Notes: generated from the letters alone by a model not told the origin. Positions 16,072 to 23,728 are shown, numbered from the stretch's first letter. The stretch is 30,396 nucleotides of DNA from JBBIOI01 sp037443425 (GCA_037443425.1 JBBIOI010000032.1:1-30396); one strand, 5' to 3'. Translations and numbers: made by a program.

Positions 16072-17031
16072 TTATTTAATAAGGGTATATGCTGCGCCAA
16101 AGATTCCTGCATCATCTATGTGAGAGGCCTTTTCAACTTCAACTATTTCTCTTGGTCCTTTCATAGCCCTTTCGTTTATGGTTTGTTTTACTCCATTAAT
16201 AAAAAATTCCCAAGCATTCGTAACCTTACCACCTAAGACTATTTTTTCTGGATTAAAAAGATTAATAAGATTTGAAATTCCCAATCCCAAGATCATTCCC
16301 ATCTTATTGAAGATTTCTTGTGCGATGGTATCACCATTAATCGCTGCATTAAAAACATCTTTGGCCTCTAATTTGTAAGGATCCCCCTTTTCAGCATATC
16401 TTAATATACCTTCACCCATTCCACTCTCTATTGCTTCAATAGCCATTCTTCTTATTCCCTGGGCTGAGGCATAAACTTCAAGACATCCCCTTGCTCCACA
16501 ACCGCACATGGGTCCCTGAGGATCAATGACCATATGCCCCACCTCTCCTGCCATACCAGTGGCACCATGAAGAATTTTACCATCAATCACTATTCCTCCA
16601 CCTACACCTGTTCCAAGTGTGATACCGCAATAATTTTTACAATGCCTCGCAGAGCCAACCCAGCCTTCACCCAAGGCAAATGCGTTTCCATCATTTTCGA
16701 TGACTACTGGATAGGATAGTCTATTTTCTATAAATTCTCTTAGAGGGAAACCTCTAAGGCTGGGAATATTTGGTGGTTCCATAAATATCCCTTTTTTAAT
16801 ATCAATTGGACCAGCAGCCCCTATACCAATTCCAATTAATCTATTAAATTTTATAAGGTTCTCTTCAATAATAATCTTTAATTTCGATATTAAATCCTCC
16901 ATTAAAAGGTTTCCTTCTTTAAATGATTCAGTGGGATATTGATATTTTTTTATCAGTTTTCCTTCAGGAGTTATTATTCCAATCTTTATGTTTGTTGCAC
17001 CAAAATCAACACCAATCAAAAATTCATCCAT
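16072..17031 (-). CDS. ROK family sugar kinase (glucokinase-like)
   Basis: 319 aa. The N-terminal phosphate loop GVDFGATNIKIG, the sugar-binding EPPN and ENDGNAFALGEG segments with a following GTGVGGGI, and the ROK zinc motif (His of GEVGHM, then CGCGARGC) are all visible. Likely reaction: ATP-dependent phosphorylation of glucose or a related hexose in the cytoplasm. No N-terminal helix-turn-helix domain is present, so it is a kinase rather than a ROK repressor. The ribosome site GGAG and a good promoter lie upstream (17063-17091). Glucose versus N-acetyl-sugar specificity cannot be decided by eye. Confidence 0.92.
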   Translation of the reverse strand: MDEFLIGVDFGATNIKIGIITPEGKLIKKYQYPTESFKEGNLLMEDLISKLKIIIEENLIKFNRLIGIGIGAAGPIDIKKGIFMEPPNIPSLRGFPLREFIENRLSYPVVIENDGNAFALGEGWVGSARHCKNYCGITLGTGVGGGIVIDGKILHGATGMAGEVGHMVIDPQGPMCGCGARGCLEVYASAQGIRRMAIEAIESGMGEGILRYAEKGDPYKLEAKDVFNAAINGDTIAQEIFNKMGMILGLGISNLINLFNPEKIVLGGKVTNAWEFFINGVKQTINERAMKGPREIVEVEKASHIDDAGIFGAAYTLIK

Positions 17032-17062
17032 TGTTAATCTCCAGGATTTTTTTCATAGCATC

Positions 17063-17091
17063 AGTATGAATCGTGTTTTCTTCTTTGTCAA
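17063..17091 (-). promoter_or_regulatory. Sigma-70-type promoter for the ROK kinase
   Basis: On the minus strand, TTGACA (17091-17086), a 17-nt spacer and CATACT (17068-17063). It lies about 30 nt before the ATG at 17031. Confidence 0.55.
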
Positions 17092-17103
17092 GACAATGTC
17101 ATC

Positions 17104-17173
17104 AGATCTCTGAAAAGGTCTTCACCCCACCTCTCCATTATGAAAAGATTTTTAAATAGTTTTTCAGAGATCT
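17104..17173. repeat. Perfect 13-bp inverted repeat, 44 nt apart
   Basis: AGATCTCTGAAAA at 17104-17116 is the exact reverse complement of 17161-17173. The left arm shares TCTGAAAA-R-GTC with 19466-19477, next to the other copy of the short repeat, so it may be part of a larger dispersed element. Confidence 0.65.
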
Positions 17174-17188
17174 TCTCATCTTGCGTTA

Positions 17189-17252
17189 TCATTACGAACG
17201 AAGTGTGGCAATCTAAACCAAACTGTCATTGCGAGTGAAGCGTGGCAATCTC
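17189..17252. repeat. Two tandem copies of a short dispersed repeat
   Basis: TCATTACGAACGAAGTGTGG... (17189) and TCATTGCGAGTGAAGCGTGG... (17226) align over 26 bases with four differences, all transitions. Each copy contains the imperfect palindrome ATTGC...GCAAT. A third, diverged copy is at 19525. Repeats of this form are common between genes in environmental bacteria. Confidence 0.7.
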
Positions 17253-17303
17253 ATTGCCTCCTCAGTCTTTCAAGGTTTTTTTCGGCACTCTCAAAATAGA
17301 TTC

Positions 17304-17332
17304 TTGACTTGGATTCATCTTTTCCTTATGAT
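17304..17332 (+). promoter_or_regulatory. Sigma-70-type promoter for the amidohydrolase
   Basis: TTGACT (17304-17309), a 17-nt spacer and TATGAT (17327-17332), each one base from consensus. It predicts a leader of about 28 nt before the ATG at 17367. Confidence 0.6.
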
Positions 17333-17366
17333 TTCATTTAATTGAAAAAGTAAAAAGGAGAATAAA

Positions 17367-18191
17367 ATGGATGTTATCGACTTTCACACACATTACGTAA
17401 GAAAAGAACTTCTCAATCCTACTTGGTTAAATTATTTAGAGTCTATCAATCCTGAATTCTTTTCTCGAATAGATGATTACAGTAGCAACCCCGAGCTTTT
17501 TTCAGCCTATTTAAAATCTCAAGGGGTTAGATATGCTGTAGTTCTACCAGAATGTGCACCTGCAACAAGTGGATATGTCCCGACAGAGGAAGTCATTGAA
17601 TATTGCCGTAATCAGGAAATGTTAATACCCTTCACATCCTTAAACCCAAATGTTCATTACGATATTATTGAAAGGCTTGAAGAGTATGTTAAGGTTGGTG
17701 GTGTTAAGGGGATAAAACTTCATCCTTCTTATCAATTTTTTTACCCAAATGAGGCAAGGCTTTATCCCCTTTACCAGAAGGCACAAGAGCTTGGTTTACC
17801 AATAATATTTCATATAGGAAGTTCAATATTTAAAGGCACAAGATTAAAATATTGCGATCCAATCTATCTTGATGATGTTGCAGTTGATTTCCCTAATCTA
17901 AAAATTATCATGGCCCACAGCGGAAGAGGATTCTGGTATGGTGAATGTTTTTCTCTCTCACGTATTCATAAAAATGTTTATATGGATATTACTGGCCTTC
18001 CGCCACAGAATCTCCTAAATTATTTTCCTGAACTTGAAAAGAATGCCGAAAAGATTATATTTGGTTCGGATTGGCCGACAATGCCAACAAGTATTAAAAA
18101 AAATATTGATGCGATAAAATCCCTTCCCCTAAAGGAAAAAACGATAGAAGCAATCCTTTTCAGGAATGCAACAAGAATTCTATTTGGATGA
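17367..18191 (+). CDS. Amidohydrolase-2 family metal-dependent hydrolase/decarboxylase (ACMSD-like fold)
   Basis: 274 aa TIM-barrel protein. Metal-site residues are seen in order: FHTH (His7, His9), the GIKLHP segment, FHIGS, MAHSGR and FGSDWP with the final Asp. This is the amidohydrolase-2 pattern of ACMSD, gamma-resorcylate decarboxylase and 2-pyrone-4,6-dicarboxylate lactonase relatives; the substrate is unclear. Cytoplasmic. It has its own promoter and an AAAGGAG site. A strong hairpin overlaps its stop codon and separates it from the convergent beta-propeller gene. It may act on the same class of compounds as that lactonase-like protein, but only proximity supports this. Confidence 0.88.
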   Translation: MDVIDFHTHYVRKELLNPTWLNYLESINPEFFSRIDDYSSNPELFSAYLKSQGVRYAVVLPECAPATSGYVPTEEVIEYCRNQEMLIPFTSLNPNVHYDIIERLEEYVKVGGVKGIKLHPSYQFFYPNEARLYPLYQKAQELGLPIIFHIGSSIFKGTRLKYCDPIYLDDVAVDFPNLKIIMAHSGRGFWYGECFSLSRIHKNVYMDITGLPPQNLLNYFPELEKNAEKIIFGSDWPTMPTSIKKNIDAIKSLPLKEKTIEAILFRNATRILFG

Positions 18192-18230
18192 AAGAAGGCA
18201 TGAAGGATTTGATTCCTTCCTGCCTTCTTT
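18191..18230. terminator. Bidirectional terminator between convergent genes
   Basis: The arms 18191-18207 and 18214-18230 pair at 16 of 17 positions with a 6-nt loop, and the right arm ends in CTTTCTTT-type sequence on either strand. It starts at the last base of the amidohydrolase stop and lies 6 nt beyond the stop of the minus-strand gene. Confidence 0.8.
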
Positions 18231-18236
18231 AGAAAA

Positions 18237-19235
18237 TTACTGATGGGAGAAGAGTTTTAAACCTGGTGCAAAGCCCCGGAACTTATAGATCCATGCGCCA
18301 GCCTTACCCCAGGCCATAATATAGACTTCATTTGTTCCAGGCTTAAATGCAAGATTTGTTGTGCCGAGATTTTTGCCTTCATCCCTTCCAGGGATAAGAA
18401 CATTGGCTATTGGGATTCCCCTTTTATTCAGGATAAGAGCTCTACCCTGAAAGATCATGGCTTGATATATGTTGCCCTCTGAATCGACTGCCATGGAATC
18501 ACAACCACCAGGTCCACCTGTAAACCTATAGGGTATTGTCGCACCAGCAATAGGATTAATTGTCACACCATCTTCTAAAAGCTCTATCCTTAATAAAACA
18601 TTTTTACATGTCTCACTTACCCAAAGTACATTTCCTTCTGGTGACAAAGCAATTCCATTGGCAGAGGCGAGACGTTCGATGACTGGAACAACGGTTTTAA
18701 AGTCTGACGAGAAACGATAGACCCCACCTGTTGGATCGGCCGGAGTCCCAGTGAAGTCTGTAACATAAAGATTCCCTTTGGAATCAAATACGAGATCATT
18801 TAATACCTTTGGTTTACCCTGATAACGTGGTTCAATTAATGTGACATTACTCCCATCTCTGTTCATGGCCAGGAGTTCCCCACTTAGACATGCAACGAAT
18901 AGACGACCATCCTTATGAATGGCAGTTCCATCGGGCAGCACACCTTTTTTATTAAAAATAGTTGTGACCTTTTTATCAGGTGTGATCTTAAATATCCGTC
19001 CATCAAATATTGATGAAACATAAAGATTACCTTCTCGATCAAAAGATGGACCTTCAAGAAAAATATTTGGATCTGGTTCAACCTGTAGCCATGGTTCTGC
19101 CTTTATCACTGGGAGGGAGGCTTCAGAGGGAGGCAATGGTACCTCAGTTTTTTTAACCTGTTTTGCATAAGAGAGGGAGAATACCAAAACTAATACCGAA
19201 ACCAACAAACAAATCTTAAATAATCTTTTAAACAT
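18237..19235 (-). CDS. Exported SMP-30/gluconolactonase-type beta-propeller protein
   Basis: 332 aa. Residues 1-24 are a signal peptide (basic start, hydrophobic core, SYA cleavage), so the protein is periplasmic or secreted. The rest shows repeated propeller strands of the form DxxGNLYV. The metal ligands of the SMP-30 family are present: Glu in LEGPSFD, Asn in VLNDLVFD and in ANGIALSP, and Asp in GGCDSMAVD. A lactone-opening activity that prepares acids for uptake is plausible next to a TRAP receptor operon; a non-enzymatic propeller is the alternative. An AGGAGG site precedes the ATG, and the leader contains the long inverted repeat at 19259-19412. Confidence 0.87.
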   Translation of the reverse strand: MFKRLFKICLLVSVLVLVFSLSYAKQVKKTEVPLPPSEASLPVIKAEPWLQVEPDPNIFLEGPSFDREGNLYVSSIFDGRIFKITPDKKVTTIFNKKGVLPDGTAIHKDGRLFVACLSGELLAMNRDGSNVTLIEPRYQGKPKVLNDLVFDSKGNLYVTDFTGTPADPTGGVYRFSSDFKTVVPVIERLASANGIALSPEGNVLWVSETCKNVLLRIELLEDGVTINPIAGATIPYRFTGGPGGCDSMAVDSEGNIYQAMIFQGRALILNKRGIPIANVLIPGRDEGKNLGTTNLAFKPGTNEVYIMAWGKAGAWIYKFRGFAPGLKLFSHQ

Positions 19236-19258
19236 AACCCGACCTCCTTTTTAATATT

Positions 19259-19412
19259 TTGAGTCTGCTCAACAATTAAAAATGCCATTAGAGCTACCCT
19301 TTACTTTATTCAGGGAAACTTCATAATCCAAAGAATTCTTATTTTTTATAGTTAGATTATTTAATCCCAATCCCCCACAATGGCATTAAAAATAGTTGTT
19401 GAACAGCCTCAA
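19259..19412. repeat. 154-bp element with imperfect terminal inverted repeats in the propeller-gene leader
   Basis: The ends 19259-19275 and 19396-19412 pair at 15 of 17 positions (TTGAG-x-CTG-x-TCAACAA), and a perfect inner pair AATGCCATT/AATGGCATT is at 19281-19289 and 19379-19387. No coding potential. It could be a MITE-like insertion or a structured mRNA leader. Confidence 0.65.
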
Positions 19413-19423
19413 TTTTCTAAAAG

Positions 19424-19450
19424 ATTATAAATTTTTTAAAATTTTGTCAA
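19424..19450 (-). promoter_or_regulatory. Candidate promoter for the beta-propeller gene
   Basis: On the minus strand a perfect TTGACA (19450-19445) and a perfect TATAAT (19429-19424), but with a short spacer of 15 nt. Transcription would begin about 5 nt before the 154-bp inverted-repeat element and give a leader near 180 nt. Confidence 0.45.
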
Positions 19451-19524
19451 TATTTGTTAGGGAGTTCTGAAAAAGTCCTTAAAAGCTTGGGGAGGTAGAA
19501 TTCAAAAATAGCCTTTTTTATCAG

Positions 19525-19557
19525 TCATTGTGGGCCCTAATGGCGTAGCAATCTCAT
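19525..19557. repeat. Diverged third copy of the short dispersed repeat
   Basis: TCATTG...GCGTAGCAATCTCAT matches the copies at 17189 and 17226 at both ends, with an altered, longer middle. Same orientation as those copies. Confidence 0.6.
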
Positions 19558-19639
19558 AAGTTTCTGGCTTAGCTCGGAATGAAAATTTTGAAGGGATTGT
19601 TTAGGCTTCACCTTGCAATTACTTGAAAGCAGGGGGAGA

Positions 19640-20518
19640 TTACGAAGTAAATTTCAGTAAAAGATTTTTTATTTCTTCTTCAGCCTCTTTTTCAGGTCTC
19701 TTAAGCGGTAACCTTGGATTTCCACCAAAGTAGCCTGATAAATCCATTGCTAATTTTAAACCACCAATACCATATTTTGTTGTTACTGCCTTTGCAATTG
19801 GAGTTAATCGATTCTGTAAATCCCTTACCTCATCAATTTTACCTTTTGAAAAGAGGTTTTGAATCTCTACACAAACATGAGGCAATACATTTGCAACTGC
19901 CAATATTCCACCAACTGCACCAACGCATAAAGCAGGTAAAAATACTGGAGCAGAACCAACAAACGTTGCAAATCCTTTTCTGGAGAGACGAACTATTTCA
20001 CTTAATTGTTCAATGTTCCCAGAGCTGTCTTTTATACCAACTATATTTGGATGTTGAGAAAGTTTGGCTACCAGTTCAGGGTCAAGGTTAATTCCTGTAA
20101 ATTGAGGGACATTATAAATTAGAATACCTATTTTTGTAGAATCAGCAATAGAGATAAAGTGATCATATAAGATCTGTGGTTTCATTGACCCTTTAAAATA
20201 GGAAGGGGTTACAACCAATGCATAATCAGCACCTATTTTTGCAGTTAAGTTAGTAAATTTTATCGTCTCCTTAGTTGCCTCCATTCCCGTTCCCACCATC
20301 ATAATTTTCGATTTTGGGATTGATTCTCTTGTAGCCTCTACAACCTTTATCTTCTCTCTTTCGTTTAAGTAAACAGCTTCTCCATTTGATCCGAGGACAA
20401 GATATCCCGAGAGGGGTGTTTTATTCCACTTTTGAAGATTCTTTTTAAGTTCATCGATTGCAAGATTATCGTTTTTAAATGGCGTGACGATAGGTGGCAA
20501 AACTCCTCTTAATTTCAT
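19640..20518 (-). CDS. DapA/HOGA-family class I aldolase
   Basis: 292 aa TIM barrel of the dihydrodipicolinate synthase superfamily. The Schiff-base Lys163 (VGIKDSSGN) and Tyr135 (LIYNVP) are present. The pyruvate-binding loop reads GSNGEA (residues 43-48) rather than the GTTGE of true DapA; GSNGE is seen in 4-hydroxy-2-oxoglutarate aldolase and related catabolic members. Together with its position as the last gene of a TRAP operon, this favours cleavage of a 2-oxo acid to pyruvate over lysine biosynthesis. It begins 19 nt after dctM with a GGAGGGAGAGG site. The exact substrate is open. Confidence 0.88.
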   Translation of the reverse strand: MKLRGVLPPIVTPFKNDNLAIDELKKNLQKWNKTPLSGYLVLGSNGEAVYLNEREKIKVVEATRESIPKSKIMMVGTGMEATKETIKFTNLTAKIGADYALVVTPSYFKGSMKPQILYDHFISIADSTKIGILIYNVPQFTGINLDPELVAKLSQHPNIVGIKDSSGNIEQLSEIVRLSRKGFATFVGSAPVFLPALCVGAVGGILAVANVLPHVCVEIQNLFSKGKIDEVRDLQNRLTPIAKAVTTKYGIGGLKLAMDLSGYFGGNPRLPLKRPEKEAEEEIKNLLLKFTS

Positions 20519-20537
20519 ACCTCTCCCTCCATGGGAT

Positions 20538-21851
20538 TTACCCTTTTAAGAAACTTGGTAGCCATAGGGCTACTGGAGGCCAAATAATAATTATTGCCAT
20601 AATAAGTATATCAAAGAGAATATATGGTATAGAGGCCTTTATTATCTGCTCCATTGTTATATCGGGTGGTGCTACCCCTTTCATTACAAAAAGTAACATA
20701 CCAAACGGTGGAGTAAGTTGTCCCATCTCTATATTGATGAGGAAAAGGACTCCAAACCACACAGGATCAAATCCAAGCATATTAGAGATGGGCATAAATA
20801 CAGGTAAACATATCATCATAATGGATATTGCATCCATGAAGCAACCCATGAAGGCAATGATAAGTTGCATTCCAATAAGAATGATTATAGGATGAACCTT
20901 TAAGCCTTCGATTAATCCCATAAGGCCCTTTGATGCCCCAGTATATGCAAGAATACTACTAAAAGTAGATGACCCTGCAATAATCATAAAAACCATGATC
21001 CAGATCTCGACGGAGCCTTTAAGAGATGCCTTTAGCACTTCCCAATTGAACCGTTTGTAAATGAGTGTAACAAAGAATGTTGCAATAGTTCCGGATGCAG
21101 CTGCTTCTGTAGGTGTAGCAAGGCCTAAAACAATAACTCCAATTACAGCAAAAATTATTATCCCGATTGGAAAGAGATATTTTACTGTGAGGAGGAGTTT
21201 TTCCTTAAAAGATGTTGGAGAAGTTTCATATCTTGGAGCACATGATGGATTTAGGATTGCCATTAAAACGACATATAATGAAAAAAATAATCCAAGTAAG
21301 ACCCCAGGAATTACCCCTGCCATGAGGAGTCCACCGACAGAGATACCTGCTATGCTTGCAAGAACAACAGCAAGGGCTGAGGGTGGGATGAGCATAGCGA
21401 GTCCTCCAACGCCAATAATAGGGCCTACTGACATGGATACACTGTATCCTCGCTTTCTCATCTCTGGGAGGAGAACAGTTCCAAGCATAGCTGTATTGGC
21501 CATTGTCGAACCACTTGTAGCTGCGAAGATTGTTCCGCTGACAGAGGCTAATATACTCAAACGACCAGGGATTCTGCCGAGCCAGCGGTCAAGGATATCA
21601 ATGGTAATATCTGCGATATGGGAATGATACATGAGTTCTCCCATAAAGATAAACAAAGGCACAGGGGTGATAGTAAATGTTGTTAGGGAGCTAAATATGC
21701 CGAGTGTGATGTTTTTTAATCCCGCTGAGCCCATGAAGATAATGATACCAAAGATGTTCATCAAAAGGAAGGAGAAGGCTACTGGAAATTTTGTAAGAAG
21801 TAGTATTATCAATCCGCCAAGAAAGAATGTAAGGACCATCCACCATTCCAT
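20538..21851 (-). CDS. dctM: TRAP transporter large permease, DctM family (system 2)
   Basis: 437 aa with about a dozen hydrophobic segments; the sodium-coupled transport subunit. Family motifs VPLFIFMGELMYHS, GTIFAATSGSTMANTAMLG, MLIPPSALAVV and TPTEAAASGTI closely parallel the DctM at 2910-4223, so the two systems are paralogous. AAGGAG, within the end of dctQ, is its ribosome site. Followed by the aldolase gene. Confidence 0.94.
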   Translation of the reverse strand: MEWWMVLTFFLGGLIILLLTKFPVAFSFLLMNIFGIIIFMGSAGLKNITLGIFSSLTTFTITPVPLFIFMGELMYHSHIADITIDILDRWLGRIPGRLSILASVSGTIFAATSGSTMANTAMLGTVLLPEMRKRGYSVSMSVGPIIGVGGLAMLIPPSALAVVLASIAGISVGGLLMAGVIPGVLLGLFFSLYVVLMAILNPSCAPRYETSPTSFKEKLLLTVKYLFPIGIIIFAVIGVIVLGLATPTEAAASGTIATFFVTLIYKRFNWEVLKASLKGSVEIWIMVFMIIAGSSTFSSILAYTGASKGLMGLIEGLKVHPIIILIGMQLIIAFMGCFMDAISIMMICLPVFMPISNMLGFDPVWFGVLFLINIEMGQLTPPFGMLLFVMKGVAPPDITMEQIIKASIPYILFDILIMAIIIIWPPVALWLPSFLKG

Positions 21852-21856
21852 TTAGT

Positions 21857-22387
21857 TTATTTCTCCTTTGTAGGTTTCGCATCAGAGTCTAAGTCACTGA
21901 TGGTTTCAGTCCTTCTTAATTCCCTAACGGATATAAAGATATTTCGAATGAATTGAAGTAGTAGAAGGAAAAATCCAAGCGGGATAACAAATAGGATATA
22001 TGCCATCGGTACATCAACAGCTTGAACATGAATCACATTTCTCCTAAAATTTTCAATTGTAGTTAATGAACCATAATAGAAAAGAATTGATGAGAGTCCG
22101 ATTCCCATTATAGAATGAATTAATTCAAAGACCTTCTGGCCACGGCGATTGAAGCGAGAAACAATTAATTCAATGGATACATGTTTACCTTTTGAAAGAA
22201 GCCATGCAGTTCCAAGGAAGGTTGCAAATAGCATTGCATATTCATTAAACTGAACAATCCATACAGGTCCTCTAAATCCTATTGCACGAGCGAAGATTGA
22301 ATATCCTATAGATATTGTCATAAAAATAAGGATCATGCTAACAATAACTGAAAGGGAATCAAGTATCTTGTCAAATAGTTTGCCCAA
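21857..22387 (-). CDS. dctQ: TRAP transporter small permease, DctQ family (system 2)
   Basis: 176 aa with four membrane segments, as expected for DctQ. The start is TTG at 22387: no ATG or GTG is in frame nearby and GGAG lies 8 nt upstream. Family features are AIGFRGPVWIVQFNEYAM and the basic LLSKGKHVSIELI. The C-terminal 25 residues are charged. It sits between the 22422-22463 hairpin and dctM, whose ATG is 5 nt beyond its stop. Confidence 0.9.
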   Translation of the reverse strand: MGKLFDKILDSLSVIVSMILIFMTISIGYSIFARAIGFRGPVWIVQFNEYAMLFATFLGTAWLLSKGKHVSIELIVSRFNRRGQKVFELIHSIMGIGLSSILFYYGSLTTIENFRRNVIHVQAVDVPMAYILFVIPLGFFLLLLQFIRNIFISVRELRRTETISDLDSDAKPTKEK

Positions 22388-22421
22388 AACCTTTACTCCA
22401 ATTATTTTCTCATAAAATATA

Positions 22422-22463
22422 ATCCCTCTGGGGTAATATATGAGGTTCTTACCCCAGAGGGAT
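22422..22463 (-). promoter_or_regulatory. Perfect 15-bp stem-loop between dctP and dctQ (system 2)
   Basis: ATCCCTCTGGGGTAA (22422-22436) is the exact reverse complement of 22449-22463, with a 12-nt loop. On the transcribed minus strand it is followed by a moderately U-rich stretch, so partial termination after dctP or protection of its 3' end is likely. It has no sequence similarity to the equivalent hairpin of system 1. Confidence 0.75.
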
Positions 22464-22493
22464 ATAATTTCGAAAATATTTTATATTTAGTAA

Positions 22494-23495
22494 CTATTTT
22501 TTAGTTATAAGTTCCTTCAGTCTTTTGCCCTCTTCAGGTGACTTCTTTAAAACTACTTCCATCAAGGCGTCATCAGCCATTTTAGAAAACTTTTTAGCAT
22601 CGGAGGGTGGTAATTGAATAGTAGTAATTCCAGCCTTTTTAAACTCATCAAGCTCTACCTTTATCTTTTTTTCTATATTCTCCATTGCCATGTATTCAGC
22701 TTTCTTCATATTCTCTGTGAGAAGGGTTTTGAGATTATCTGGCATCTTCTTCCAGAAATCAAGATTTACAAGCACAAGCACAATTGGTTGATAGAAACCC
22801 GGTTTGAGCAGATATTTTGTTACAGGGACTAATCCCATAGTTCTTATGGAGGCAAGTGGTTGGACATAACCAACAACTACTGCCCTTTCCATAGCAGTGT
22901 ATATCTCAGCGGGTGGTGTTACCACTGGTTCAGCTCCAAGAGATTTTAAAAAAGGTATATGGGTTGGAGAAACCCTTATTTTCAATCCCTTAAAATCATC
23001 AATCTTTTGTATAGGTTTGCTTAGAAAGATATGAAATAGATCACCTGTTCCCAATCGGGCAAGATAATGGGCATTTGCCTTTGCATTATGTAGTTTTTCA
23101 AGATAATCATTTACACCTGCAGCCCTTTCCTCCCAAGGTTTCAATTGTGTGAGACTCATGATATCCATCTCAGGCATGATTGATGTATAGTAGCTTGCTG
23201 CTGTAAGAATCATATCAACCATGCCACTACGAAGTGCCTCAACCTGTTGAAGAGGTGGGATCACCTCACCAGCCCCTTTATAATCTATAACCAGCTGGCC
23301 TGGGTATTTTTGATTTGCCTCTTTCTGAATCATTTCGATAAATGTTAAAAACTGTTGTGTCTCAAATTGAGCTGCTCGAGACCATGCACTTACAGTCCTT
23401 ATTTTTACAGGTGCAGCATTTAAATTTGTGAAGAAAAGTGTTAAAAAAATAAAAGTAACCAAGATTGTCACAATCGGTTTTGAAAAGTTTTTCAT
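22494..23495 (-). CDS. dctP: TRAP transporter solute-binding protein, DctP family (system 2)
   Basis: 333 aa periplasmic receptor. Signal peptide at residues 1-28 (ending NLNAA), then the DctP fold with GAGEVIPP, GMVDM, and the ligand segment FKGLKIRVSP. Arg174 in that segment is the conserved carboxylate-binding residue, so an organic or sugar acid is the expected ligand. An AAAGGAGGTT site precedes the ATG. First gene of the minus-strand operon dctP-dctQ-dctM-aldolase, with a good promoter at 23555-23583. Confidence 0.94.
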   Translation of the reverse strand: MKNFSKPIVTILVTFIFLTLFFTNLNAAPVKIRTVSAWSRAAQFETQQFLTFIEMIQKEANQKYPGQLVIDYKGAGEVIPPLQQVEALRSGMVDMILTAASYYTSIMPEMDIMSLTQLKPWEERAAGVNDYLEKLHNAKANAHYLARLGTGDLFHIFLSKPIQKIDDFKGLKIRVSPTHIPFLKSLGAEPVVTPPAEIYTAMERAVVVGYVQPLASIRTMGLVPVTKYLLKPGFYQPIVLVLVNLDFWKKMPDNLKTLLTENMKKAEYMAMENIEKKIKVELDEFKKAGITTIQLPPSDAKKFSKMADDALMEVVLKKSPEEGKRLKELITKK

Positions 23496-23554
23496 TTTTT
23501 ATAAACCTCCTTTTTAGAATTCTAAGGGTTTAAGTATCTTAAATCCCCTGTTTC

Positions 23555-23583
23555 TAATAACATGTAAAGGTGATTATTGTCAA
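23555..23583 (-). promoter_or_regulatory. Promoter for the system 2 TRAP operon
   Basis: Minus-strand TTGACA (23583-23578), 17-nt spacer, TTATTA (23560-23555). The leader to the dctP ATG would be about 55 nt. Confidence 0.55.
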
Positions 23584-23611
23584 GGAAATTCGTTAATTTT
23601 TTCTTATCTTC

Positions 23612-23640
23612 TTGACAAAAAATTAAGTATTTGTTAACTT
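23612..23640 (+). promoter_or_regulatory. Promoter for the M24-dehydrogenase pair
   Basis: TTGACA (23612-23617), 17-nt spacer, TAACTT (23635-23640); an alternative -10 is TATAGA just downstream. Divergent from the TRAP promoter with 28 nt between the two -35 boxes. Confidence 0.45.
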
Positions 23641-23661
23641 TATAGAACCTAAAATATATTT

Positions 23662-23696
23662 GGCGATAGGATATATATCCGATCGCCTTTGTTTTT
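23662..23696 (+). terminator. Intrinsic terminator-like hairpin in the leader of the M24 gene
   Basis: GGCGATAGGATAT (23662-23674) and ATATCCGATCGCC (23675-23687) pair at 12 of 13 positions and are followed by TTTGTTTTT. It lies between the plus-strand promoter and the ATG at 23729, with no plus-strand gene upstream that it could terminate, so it looks like an attenuator. Confidence 0.6.
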
Positions 23697-23728
23697 AGGA
23701 AATTTAAAGCAGAAAGGAGTGTAATTTA

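Larger units (their letters stand above)
17032..17366. other. Intergenic region with two promoters, a distant inverted repeat and a tandem repeat
   Basis: 335 bp between divergent genes. From left to right it holds the ROK promoter, a perfect 13-bp inverted repeat (17104-17116 with 17161-17173), two 37-bp-spaced copies of a short repeat (17189-17252), and the amidohydrolase promoter (17304-17332). No gene is seen. Confidence 0.7.
19236..19639. other. Intergenic region with long inverted repeat, minus-strand promoter and dispersed repeat
   Basis: 404 bp without a gene. It contains a 154-bp inverted-repeat element (19259-19412), a minus-strand promoter (19424-19450), and a diverged copy of the short repeat (19466-19557). 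No clear terminator for the aldolase gene is seen. Confidence 0.7.

Noticed and set aside
17187..17254. Tandem repeats as a CRISPR array
   Set aside because: Only two copies with a 37-bp period, spacers of about 11 bp, and a diverged copy 2.3 kb away; this fits a dispersed intergenic repeat.
21061..21627. A 188-residue plus-strand ORF opposite dctM of system 2
   Set aside because: Antisense shadow of a membrane-protein gene; no ribosome site or recognisable domain.
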